A stretch of DNA of 13,399 bases from CAYTID01 sp964437735 (GTDB lineage Bacteria; Bacteroidota; Ignavibacteria; UBA10030; BY39), in NCBI GenBank assembly GCA_964437735.1, contig CAYTID010000062.1, positions 1-13,399 on the forward strand. Direction: 5' to 3'. The position numbers and the translations under genes are program-made. Under the pieces are notes generated by a model. It had not been told where the DNA came from and ran no database searches. It worked only from the letters and a program-made list of their open reading frames with translations. Shown here piece by piece: positions 1 to 7,315 of this stretch (the stretch's first letter is position 1; every line of letters starts with the position of its first letter).

Positions 1-1980
1 ATTCAACCACAGGAGCAACAGGCATAGGCGTTGCGTCAGGTTTACCTGCAGGCGTGACAGCTGCTTGGGCATCTAATGCCATTACTATTAGTGGGACACC
101 AACTGTATCAGGCACATTTAACTACAGCATTCCATTAACAGGCGGTTGTGGAAGTGTGAATGCAACAGGAACGATAACAGTAACACCAACAGTAACTATC
201 AATGCCTTCTCACCGGCGACATCAACCCGTTGCCAGGGATCTGGTATTGTTACTACTACTACTACAGCAAACAACTCAACAGGCATTACCTATAGTTTGG
301 ATGATGCAAGTATAGCTGGTGGTAATTCAATCGATGCTGCAACAGGTGCAGTAACTTATGTAGCAACATGGAGCGGAACAACAACGGTCACAGCGAGTGC
401 AGCGGGATGCAATGGACCTGCCACAACAAATCATGTAGTAACGGTTAATGCACTCCCGGTATTCACCGCACCAACGTCGCTAAGTTTACCAGACGTTCAA
501 TACAGTGATCCGGTTAATACAATAATTACTGCAACAGATGATGGGGGAGGAAGTTCATTAGCCGCATTAGCTGAATGGAAGGTGAATGGAGCAAGTTCGT
601 ATACATCTGGACTTCCATCAAATCTGAATCTTAATGAATCTAGTACAACCGCAGATTCCAAAACCTGGACACTCAGTGGTATTGCAAACGTTGCGCCTGG
701 AATTTATAATATCAAGATAACTGTTTCTGATGGTACATGTTCCAGCAATATTGTTCTTACTCTGGTAGTTAAATGCGAGAATGCTGACGTTACTTACACT
801 GGAGGGTCTTACTTTACTGCCAATCCAAATAATGGGAACGGTACAGTTGCTCTCTCTGCTTTTGTAGTGGATAAAGATGATGGGAACAGAGGAGATATCC
901 GTAATACTACGGTAACTTTCCGCGACGGAAGTATTAGTGGAACAATTTTGGGGACAGCAAATATTCCGGTTGGTTTAATCAACACAGCCATTACTACTGA
1001 TGGTTTTGCTGCTACCAACTTGAATTATCAACTTACAGGCGGAGAACTTGGTTCCGGAGGAAAAACCTGGGATGTTTGGACAACTGTAAACAATTACTAT
1101 TGTGGTCAAACTGAGCAAGTTGATGTTGTTACATTAGCAATGCCAGGTCCGGATTACGTTACTGGTGGTGGTCATATAATTCTAAGTTCTACTGCTTCGG
1201 GTACCTATCCTGGCGCCTCAGGGAAAAAGATGAATTTCGGATTGGTGATGAAATGGAATAAAAGTGGTAAAAATCTACAGGGTAATATTAATATTATATA
1301 TCGGGGGTCTGATGGTAACAACTACCAGATAAAGAGCAATGCCATCAATTCATTAGCAATTGGATCAGCGACAGGTTTTAAAACCGCAACTATTAGCACC
1401 AAAGCCAGTCTGAAACGAATGTTCCCGGATGGTACATTTGAATCAATTGGTGGTAATTTAAACTTTGATGTAATGGCTTGGGAATCTACAACGGATAAAA
1501 CCGGTAAATTGGATAGAATCAGTGTTCAACTTGCAGGTGATAAAGGCTCAGGTATTTATTTCTCAAGTAACTGGTTTGGCGGGAAAACTGTACCACAGCA
1601 ATTAAATGGTGGAAAGATTCAGGTTCGGAGTGCTGCGTCGAGTAAATTTGGGATTGAGGATATAATTCCAACAGAATACGCTCTTCACCAAAACTATCCC
1701 AACCCGTTCAACCCGTCAACAGAGATACGGTTTGACTTACCATCTGAGAGTTATGTCAGGCTGATTGTTTNNNNNNNNNNNNNNNNNNNNNNNNNNNNNN
1801 NNNNNNNNCGTTCTGGCAGAAGAGATGATGGATGCGGGTTACCAATCGGTAACGTGGAATGCAGAAAATAATTATGGCGCGAAACTCGGATCAGGCATAT
1901 ACTTCTACAGGATAGAAGCCAGACCGCAGGATGGATCCGATCCATTCATAAATATCAGAAAAATGATGTTGATCAGGTAA
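1..1980 (+). CDS. Large repetitive secreted/surface protein with T9SS C-terminal sorting domain (5' partial, interrupted by assembly gap)
   Basis: The reading frame is open from base 3, so the true start lies left of the window; a GTG at 54 is not a credible start. About 589 residues are visible before the gap and 56 after it. The first ~470 bases encode Thr/Gly/Ala-rich beta-sandwich-like repeats of the kind found in long adhesin-like Bacteroidota/Ignavibacteria proteins, including a five-Thr run. From about 1152 to 1650 lies a domain opening with YVTGGGHI and closing with GGKIQVRS, resembling the VTGGG beta-sandwich module often seen before secretion signals. From about 1674 comes a T9SS type A sorting domain: QNYPNPFNPSTEI before the gap, then GSGIYFYRIEA and a basic end. 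Expected fate is Sec export, T9SS transport and surface attachment or release. The frame before the gap (codons at positions divisible by 3) does not match the frame after it, so the gap length is wrong; this is not evidence of a pseudogene. The specific function is unknown. Confidence 0.85.
251..265 (+). repeat. Short TAC trinucleotide repeat (five units)
   Basis: Five perfect TAC units in the reading frame of the left-hand repetitive protein contribute to a run of five Thr residues. In-frame trinucleotide repeats can change length by slippage without breaking the frame. This one is short and may simply reflect Thr-rich composition. Confidence 0.7.
1771..1808. other. Assembly gap (38 N) inside the sorting domain
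   Basis: Thirty-eight N bases interrupt the C-terminal sorting domain of the left-hand secreted protein. The upstream frame reads L-I-V followed by a single t. The downstream frame resumes with V-L-A-E-E one base out of register. The homologous stretch in the second T9SS protein of this window (residues 669-679) suggests that about nine residues of the type YNxLGQxVx are missing. That would correspond to about 25 unknown bases rather than 38. The N count is probably a scaffolding estimate. Confidence 0.95.
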
Positions 1981-1994
1981 AGATCATTCAATCG

Positions 1995-2031
1995 AAAAGG
2001 GCAGTCGTAAATCCGGCTGCCCTTTTTTTTT
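1995..2031 (+). terminator. Strong intrinsic terminator, possibly bidirectional
   Basis: The left arm AAAAGGGCAG (1995-2004) pairs perfectly with CTGCCCTTTT (2017-2026). Three further pairs, one of them G-U, can close inside the loop, leaving a six-base loop. A run of T continues to 2031. It sits 14 bases after the stop of the left-hand secreted protein and 14 bases beyond the stop of the convergent ispE gene. On the minus strand the stem is followed by only four T as part of the arm, so it should work best for the plus-strand gene and less well for ispE. Confidence 0.9.
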
Positions 2032-2045
2032 ATTAACGAAAGATT

Positions 2046-2891
2046 TTAAGATCCAATAAAATGTGGGGGAGTAATGATGGTTTGATTTTCCTTTGCAAAT
2101 AATTCCTCAGCTTCGGATGCCAGATCATCAGTGTCAAAAAAACCAAATATCGAAGAGCCGCTCCCCGACATCTGAGCAAACTTAGCCCCTTTATCATATA
2201 ACTTGTCCTTTATATCTTGCAAGTCGGGATATCTCTGAAATACAATCTCTTCAAAATCGTTTTTTACATTTTTTTTCAGTTGCAAAGGATCCGAAATATA
2301 AATATTTACAATATCTTTAAGCGTCCGGTCTGTGGCAATATTTTTTATTTTATAATTCTGATAAGCCCAGGCGGTCGAGACGTGCACGTCGGGATAGATG
2401 GTTAATATCGTATAAGGGATGTCAAGGTGAAAATATTCCAAATCATCCCCCTTGCTAATAGTATATGCAGATCCTTTTTTCAAAAAGTAAGTCACATCAG
2501 CACCGATTCGAGAGGCAATTCTCTCCAATTCTTCATGTGTGATATTTATATTCCACAATTTTGGAAGATTCAGCAAAACAGATGCTGCATCTGAACTGCC
2601 GCCGCCAAGACCCGCACCAATTGGAATATTTTTCTTCAAAAAAATTTTCACACCCTGCTCAGTCCTGCAAAATTCCTTTAATAATTTCGCCGTTTTGATG
2701 CAGAGGTTTGAATCGTCAATCGGAATAGCGGGATCATCGCATTTCAACGAAATGTTTGAATCTTCTTCAAGAATTATTTCATCGTAAACATTGATGCGGT
2801 GAAAGATTGTTTCAATGTCATGATATCCGTCAGAACGTTTTCTGATAATGCGCAAACCGATATTTATTTTTCCATAAGCTTTAAGGTTCAT
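2046..2891 (-). CDS. ispE: 4-diphosphocytidyl-2-C-methyl-D-erythritol kinase
   Basis: This cytoplasmic GHMP-family kinase phosphorylates the 2-hydroxyl of CDP-methylerythritol with ATP, the fourth enzymatic step of the MEP pathway to isopentenyl diphosphate. The 281 residues match the family's usual length of about 280-290. Visible signatures are the N-terminal KINIGLRIIRKRSDGYHDI with the conserved Lys8, and the Gly/Ser-rich ATP-binding loop IPIGAGLGGGSSDAAS (residues 89-104). Asp132 in GADVTYF is the expected catalytic base, and MSGSGSS (241-247) is the third GHMP motif. ATG at 2891 is chosen because the family N-terminus begins immediately; no Shine-Dalgarno is seen upstream. It is the only minus-strand gene in the left part of the window and lies divergent from the MATE gene. 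No sign of damage. Confidence 0.97.
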   Translation of the reverse strand: MNLKAYGKINIGLRIIRKRSDGYHDIETIFHRINVYDEIILEEDSNISLKCDDPAIPIDDSNLCIKTAKLLKEFCRTEQGVKIFLKKNIPIGAGLGGGSSDAASVLLNLPKLWNINITHEELERIASRIGADVTYFLKKGSAYTISKGDDLEYFHLDIPYTILTIYPDVHVSTAWAYQNYKIKNIATDRTLKDIVNIYISDPLQLKKNVKNDFEEIVFQRYPDLQDIKDKLYDKGAKFAQMSGSGSSIFGFFDTDDLASEAEELFAKENQTIITPPHFIGS

Positions 2892-2902
2892 AATTGTTTA
2901 TA

Positions 2903-2930
2903 ATATTAACCAAAAAGAGATAAAAATCAA
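2903..2930 (-). promoter_or_regulatory. Candidate sigma70-like promoter for ispE
   Basis: On the minus strand, TTGATT (2925-2930) is followed after 16 bases by TAATAT (2903-2908). If the -10 is correct, transcription would begin near 2896, leaving only about five bases before the ATG at 2891, so the mRNA would be nearly leaderless. This agrees with the absence of a Shine-Dalgarno. An alternative -10, TATTAT, lies three bases closer to the gene. The region is very AT-rich, so chance matches are likely. Confidence 0.3.
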
Positions 2931-2942
2931 CTGTTAAAAATA

Positions 2943-2971
2943 TTGATTTTAAAAAAGAAAAACGTTAATAT
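2943..2971 (+). promoter_or_regulatory. Candidate sigma70-like promoter for the MATE/partner-switch operon
   Basis: TTGATT (2943-2948) and TAATAT (2966-2971) are separated by 17 bases, 33 bases before the TTG start of the MATE gene. It lies back to back with the candidate ispE promoter and uses the same two hexamers, with 12 bases between the two -35 boxes. No other plausible promoter site was found between here and the end of the cluster at 10260. The AT-rich background limits confidence. Confidence 0.35.
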
Positions 2972-3003
2972 AAAAAGGTAATGTCAATAATAAAGTTTGA
3001 ATT

Positions 3004-4353
3004 TTGAAATTATTACCCCCTAAAACGATATTAAATGATATAGTAAAAATTTCACTTCCTGTAGTGGGCGGTTTATCAACTCAGATGATTCTATCCTTAG
3101 TCGATACAGCCATGGTCGGACGACTGGATAATTCCACAATTACACTTGCAGCTCTGGGACTCGGTTTTCTTGCAGCGTGGGTTATTACGAGTCTGTTCTC
3201 AAGTTTAAGCACCGGAACTCATGTACTGATAGCCCGGCGGCAGGGGCAGGGCAATCCGATTGAAGTCGGACATGTGTTAAATAATTCATTAATTTTATCT
3301 CTGGTACTCGGAATATTTACCGCAATTATCGGATATTTTTATTCGTGGGAAATAATAGATTTCTTTTCAAACGATAAAGCAGTTGTAATTGAAGGAGAAG
3401 GTTATTTGATATTTAGGTTCCTGGGATTACCGTTTTTTCTTATGATAGTATCCTACCGAGGATTTTTCTATGGGATCGCACAAACGAAAGTATTTTTAAA
3501 ATCTTCAATTGCAATGATGGTGGTACATATTATCTCGAACTTCTTATTCATTTACGGATTATTCGGTTTTCCTAAATTAGGTTTGACAGGTGCCGGTGTA
3601 GCATCTTTCATCAGCATGATTGTTGGATGGTTGTTCTTTTTTATTGTAACTTTTTCTAATCAATATCGAAATAAATACGGTTATTATGAAAAGCTCGGTT
3701 ATTCCTCAAAAATATTGAAACAAATTTTAAAAATATCTCTCCCCGTTTCTTTGCAGAATGTGATGATTTTACTCGGTTTTCTTGTGTTTATGGCTTTAAC
3801 GGGAATTATCGGAACTGCTGAACAGGCAGCAAGCCAGGTTATTGTAAGCGCATTATTTTTGACTTTTATACCTACTTTTGGATTGGGAATTACAGCTCAA
3901 ACATTAGTAGGACAATCAATCGGCGAGAAAAATTTAACAAGGGCTTTATTATATGGTTTGGAAACGGCAAGAGTAGGGACATATATTGCATTATTAATCG
4001 GAATTATTTTTATATTATTTCCGACAAGTATTCTTTCATTAATCACTACAAACGATGAAGTAATAAAGATAGCAGTACCCTTATTGCAGATAGCAGGCGT
4101 TTCACAGATATTTTATGGCGGTGGCATTATCATAGCAAGTTCTCTTCAGGCAGCTGGTGCAACTGTTTATGTAATGATAGTTGAAGTAATTACTCATTGG
4201 GTAATATTTCTGCCGCTGGTTTATGTTTTCGGTATTGTTCTAAGCGGGGGTGTTCTAGGAGCATGGCTTGCCCTTCCGGTTTATGTTTTATTATTTTCGA
4301 CATTTAATTATTTAAATTTTCGATCAAAAAGTTGGATTCATATTAAAATTTAA
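3004..4353 (+). CDS. MATE family multidrug/toxin efflux transporter
   Basis: This is an inner-membrane antiporter expected to export organic cations or other small molecules in exchange for Na+ or H+; the substrate cannot be told from sequence. Its 449 residues and about 12 hydrophobic helices in two similar halves fit the MATE fold. The N-terminal ISLPVVGGLSTQMILSLVD and TAMVGRLDN are typical, and the second half restarts with ISLPVSLQNVMILLGFL near residue 245. An in-frame TGA at 2998-3000 means the only nearby start is TTG at 3004; the next Met is residue 26, inside helix 1, so TTG is preferred. No clear Shine-Dalgarno is present. The stop overlaps the next start by one base (TAATG), which points to coupling with the membrane phosphatase that follows. 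Confidence 0.93.
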   Translation: MKLLPPKTILNDIVKISLPVVGGLSTQMILSLVDTAMVGRLDNSTITLAALGLGFLAAWVITSLFSSLSTGTHVLIARRQGQGNPIEVGHVLNNSLILSLVLGIFTAIIGYFYSWEIIDFFSNDKAVVIEGEGYLIFRFLGLPFFLMIVSYRGFFYGIAQTKVFLKSSIAMMVVHIISNFLFIYGLFGFPKLGLTGAGVASFISMIVGWLFFFIVTFSNQYRNKYGYYEKLGYSSKILKQILKISLPVSLQNVMILLGFLVFMALTGIIGTAEQAASQVIVSALFLTFIPTFGLGITAQTLVGQSIGEKNLTRALLYGLETARVGTYIALLIGIIFILFPTSILSLITTNDEVIKIAVPLLQIAGVSQIFYGGGIIIASSLQAAGATVYVMIVEVITHWVIFLPLVYVFGIVLSGGVLGAWLALPVYVLLFSTFNYLNFRSKSWIHIKI

Positions 4354-6470
4354 TGTCAATAAATCTTCTACAAAAAATAAAATCATTTTTTTACCTGATC
4401 TCGGGATTTAGTTTAATTTTAACGGGATTGATTCTCGACATAATTTTTAAAAATGTTGAGCTGGAAATTTTCAATTTTATTGCCCTTCAGGATATTATTA
4501 AAATATTGGGCTTCGGAGCATTCTATTTATACATAAAATCTCACTGGAAACGGGAATCGATTCCGCTAAAAAGATTAATTGCCCTTTGGATTCTGAGTGT
4601 TATTCTTCTGGGCATTACGATTCTATCTTTGACACTTTTCAGCTCTGATTTTGAAATCAAAAACCTCACATTAATTCCCAATACATATTCCGTGATAATT
4701 GCTGCTCATGCGGTCAGTGTAATACTCGGTGTCGGTTCGATTATAATATTACTACTACTGATGGATATTATATTTTACAAGCCGCGTAAAAATTTAAAAA
4801 GGAATTATAGAATACTGATCATCGTCTTACTCGGTGCTGCTCTTTCCACAATTAATCTTTCTCCCTATGATTCAAGGCTGATATCAACTATATTCTATGG
4901 ACTGGTAGTATTGATGATACTATTGAATTCATTCCGGATACCTTGGATTTTATTTCAAAAGAAAAAAGAAAAGGGAATGACAATTCTTTTCAGCTTTCTA
5001 ATTTTGGGTGTTTTTGTAGGTTTAAAAATATTTTTATCCTCGAATGCCGCTTTGGGAAAATACCTTCTGTATTATTCACATCCTCTTTTTTATTTTGTTG
5101 ACGGAACAATTTTATTCGGAATTATATACACAGGGATTACTTTTTTAAGCACAATATTTCATTTACCGACCGCTGCAACATTTGATAAAAAAATGAATGA
5201 AGTGACATCACTGCATAATTTGAGTAAGTTTGTTACAAATGTATTTGATTTCCGCGAGCTTGTTGATTCCGTAACAAAAATGACACTCGATGTCAGTGAG
5301 GCAAAAAGTAGCTGGCTTGAAATTGTGAGACATCAAAAAAATCTCTCAAATCAGAATAAATCGCCGGAGAAAAATATTAGCCTTGAAATCGTTGCCAGGC
5401 AAAATATTTCTTTGGAAGAGATTGAATTGATAAATACCGAGGGAGCGCTTTCGATGAGGCAGGCAGTTCTGGAAACTCAACAGGCTCAACTGATTGATGA
5501 TTTTAAAAATGACAAACGGACAAAAAACTTGAAAGGATTAAAAAACGTAATCGGGTCAATGATTGCGATTCCATTAATGACTCAAAATCAGTTAGCAGGA
5601 GTGCTCTGTGCGGTAAAAGATATAGAGTATGGATTTGACAGGGAAGACATAGAGATTATTTCTGCTTTTGCAGATCAGGCAGCAATCGCAATACAAAATT
5701 CCAGACTTATTGAAAAATCAATGGAACGAGAGCGTTTAATGCGTGAAATGATCCTGGCTCAAGAGATGCAGAAAAAATTATTACCACAGAATCTTCCAAA
5801 GTATAACTTTATGGAAATTGAAGCCCTTTCAACACCTGCGTTTGAAGTCGGTGGTGATTATTATGATTATCTGATTATTGACGACAGATATATCGGTGTA
5901 GTAGTAGGGGATGTTTCCGGAAAGGGAGTCTCTGCAGCGTTTTATATGGCAGAAATGAAAGGAGTTTTTCAATCCCTGTGTAAAATCTATCCTGAACCGA
6001 AAGAATTTTTATCGCGGGCTAACGCTGTTATTTCAGCGAGCATTGATAAAAGATGGTTCATAAGTCTGGTATATGCATTAATAGATCTTGAAACCGGCAC
6101 AGTAGTTACTGCTCGTGCGGGACATTGCCCTCTAATATTTTCGAAAAACAATCATGCAAGATTTATCAGGCCGTCAGGTCTGGGAATAGGTATGGGAAAT
6201 CCTGAATTATTCAGTAAATATATTCAGGAAGAAAAATATCAACTTGAAAACGGTGATGTCTGTGTATTTTATACCGATGGAATAACGGAAGCCAGAGGGA
6301 GCAACAGCGAAGAATTCGGATATGAACGATTGCTGAATGTAGTCGAAAGGAATTCACACAAATCCGCGATGGATATTCGCGATGAGATTATTTCTGAGAT
6401 AAATGAATTTACAAATGATGAGCCGCCGGATGATGACATTACATTACTGATAATAAAATGGAAAAAATAA
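4353..6470 (+). CDS. Membrane-anchored GAF-PP2C (SpoIIE/RsbU-type) serine phosphatase
   Basis: This is predicted to dephosphorylate the STAS anti-sigma-factor antagonist encoded directly downstream. The 705 residues fall into three parts. About eight hydrophobic helices occupy residues 5-285. A GAF-like sensor domain follows at about 287-455. A helical linker with LAQEMQKKLLPQNLP then leads to a PPM/SpoIIE catalytic domain at about 490-705. Metal-binding signatures are intact: GGDYYD (Asp502), GDVSGKG (Asp520), TDGITEA (Asp642) and PDDDIT (Asp693-695). The N-terminal membrane region resembles no sensor family I can name, so the signal is unknown; I infer a membrane or lipid cue, or one from the co-translated transporter. 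ATG at 4353 overlaps the MATE stop, with no separate ribosome binding site. Function is confident at the domain level, and the partner is inferred from the operon. Confidence 0.92.
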   Translation: MSINLLQKIKSFFYLISGFSLILTGLILDIIFKNVELEIFNFIALQDIIKILGFGAFYLYIKSHWKRESIPLKRLIALWILSVILLGITILSLTLFSSDFEIKNLTLIPNTYSVIIAAHAVSVILGVGSIIILLLLMDIIFYKPRKNLKRNYRILIIVLLGAALSTINLSPYDSRLISTIFYGLVVLMILLNSFRIPWILFQKKKEKGMTILFSFLILGVFVGLKIFLSSNAALGKYLLYYSHPLFYFVDGTILFGIIYTGITFLSTIFHLPTAATFDKKMNEVTSLHNLSKFVTNVFDFRELVDSVTKMTLDVSEAKSSWLEIVRHQKNLSNQNKSPEKNISLEIVARQNISLEEIELINTEGALSMRQAVLETQQAQLIDDFKNDKRTKNLKGLKNVIGSMIAIPLMTQNQLAGVLCAVKDIEYGFDREDIEIISAFADQAAIAIQNSRLIEKSMERERLMREMILAQEMQKKLLPQNLPKYNFMEIEALSTPAFEVGGDYYDYLIIDDRYIGVVVGDVSGKGVSAAFYMAEMKGVFQSLCKIYPEPKEFLSRANAVISASIDKRWFISLVYALIDLETGTVVTARAGHCPLIFSKNNHARFIRPSGLGIGMGNPELFSKYIQEEKYQLENGDVCVFYTDGITEARGSNSEEFGYERLLNVVERNSHKSAMDIRDEIISEINEFTNDEPPDDDITLLIIKWKK

Positions 6471-6477
6471 AGGAGAG
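6471..6477 (+). promoter_or_regulatory. Strong Shine-Dalgarno for the STAS gene
   Basis: AGGAGAG follows directly after the stop of the first phosphatase. The AGGAG core ends seven bases before the ATG at 6483. It is the best ribosome binding site in the partner-switch part of the operon and contrasts with the weak start of the kinase gene. This suggests higher translation of the antagonist than of the kinase. Confidence 0.85.
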
Positions 6478-6482
6478 ATATA

Positions 6483-6830
6483 ATGATTGATTTTAAAATT
6501 AATTTCAGAGAAAGCTCGAGCATAAATATACTCGATTTAAAAGGATATTTGGATGCCCACACGGCTCCACAGCTTGAAAATGCTCTCCATCAATTGATAA
6601 AAGATAAGAAATTCAATATTGTGGTAAACTGTCAGAATTTATCTTATATCAGCAGCGCCGGATTAGGTGTGTTCATGGCTTACATCGAAGATGTCCGGAA
6701 AAATAAAGGGGATATTAAATTAAGCAACATGCCTGCTAAAATTTATAATGTCTTCGATATCCTGGGTTTTCCTTTGTTGTATGAAATCTTTAATGACGAA
6801 AAAGATGCTCTGGAAAAATTTAAAAAGTAA
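6483..6830 (+). CDS. STAS-domain anti-sigma-factor antagonist (RsbV/SpoIIAA type)
   Basis: This small cytoplasmic switch protein binds the anti-sigma kinase when unphosphorylated and lets go of it when phosphorylated. The 115 residues form a single STAS domain of typical length. The diagnostic loop reads YISSAGLGVF (residues 55-64). Aligned by eye to the SpoIIAA loop (MDSSGL), the phosphoacceptor is Ser58, with Ser57 in place of the usual Asp and Ala59 in place of the second Ser. Other family marks are LDLKGYLDAHTAPQLENAL near the N-terminus and the amphipathic region around YNVFDILGF. It lies 12 bases after the first phosphatase and 20 bases before the kinase. As the only STAS protein in the window, it is the natural substrate of both phosphatases; this pairing is inference. 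Confidence 0.94.
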   Translation: MIDFKINFRESSSINILDLKGYLDAHTAPQLENALHQLIKDKKFNIVVNCQNLSYISSAGLGVFMAYIEDVRKNKGDIKLSNMPAKIYNVFDILGFPLLYEIFNDEKDALEKFKK

Positions 6831-6850
6831 CAATCAAGCAGAGACAAATT

Positions 6851-7315
6851 TTGGAAAATAATAGCAAAATACAAATTCGGGAGATGCATATTTTAAGCGA
6901 GACAGTGAATCTTGTTAAAGTTAGGAAGTTCATTGTTGAAAATGCACTGGAATTCGGATTTGACATAGAAACAGCAAATGAGATTGCTCTTGCCGTTGAC
7001 GAGGCATGCACAAATATTATCAGGCATGCGTATCATAATGCAAAAGATAAACCGATAGAGGTGAAACTGAAATTAAATCAGAATAAATTCGAGATTTGCA
7101 TCGTTGACGAGGGGGACATATTTAATCCTGAATCGATCATAATGCCGGTAATGGAAGAATATATTAAACAGCTGAAACCCGGCGGTTTGGGAATGTTTCT
7201 CATGAAGCAACTTGTCGATGTTGTTCAGTATAAAATCGGGAAAAATAAAAAGAACGAAGTTAAACTTATCAAATATCGTAATTCAGAAAAAAAGAAATAT
7301 GGTGGAAAACAATAA
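6851..7315 (+). CDS. Anti-sigma-factor serine kinase (RsbW/SpoIIAB type, HATPase_c fold)
   Basis: This protein is predicted to phosphorylate the neighbouring STAS protein with ATP and to hold a sigma factor or other target when not bound by it. The 154 residues are normal for the family. The N-box is DEACTNIIRH, with Glu51 as likely catalytic base and Asn55 as Mg-ATP ligand. The G1 box is DEGDIF (Asp86, Gly88), and the G2 box is GGLGMFLM (residues 111-118). The frame has a stop at 6821-6823, so the usable upstream start is TTG at 6851; an ATG at 6884 (residue 12) has GGGAG abutting it, too close to work as a ribosome site. The 3' end overlaps the next gene by 17 bases, indicating tight co-expression. 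The regulated target is not encoded nearby. Confidence 0.93.
   Translation: MENNSKIQIREMHILSETVNLVKVRKFIVENALEFGFDIETANEIALAVDEACTNIIRHAYHNAKDKPIEVKLKLNQNKFEICIVDEGDIFNPESIIMPVMEEYIKQLKPGGLGMFLMKQLVDVVQYKIGKNKKNEVKLIKYRNSEKKKYGGKQ

Noticed and set aside
1..500. Possible CRISPR or tandem DNA array suggested by recurring aca/gca triplets
   Set aside because: There are no regularly spaced identical units of 20 bases or more. The pattern follows Thr/Ala codons of an open frame.
1751..1945. Minus-strand frame spanning the N gap
   Set aside because: It depends on unknown bases and is antisense to the conserved sorting domain.
2217..2787. Plus-strand frames inside ispE
   Set aside because: They are antisense to an intact ispE with all GHMP motifs; the translations are low-complexity and start-poor.
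4353..6470. Reading the first phosphatase as a histidine kinase or diguanylate cyclase because of its membrane-GAF layout
   Set aside because: There is no H-box, HATPase or GGDEF motif. The C-terminal domain carries the PP2C aspartates at all expected positions.
7212..7298. Upstream extension of the second phosphatase to a TTG at 7212
   Set aside because: This adds 29 residues that are an alternate-frame reading of the kinase C-terminus, Lys/Asn-rich and unlike a GAF N-terminus. ATG at 7299 gives a normal start and a usual short operon overlap.
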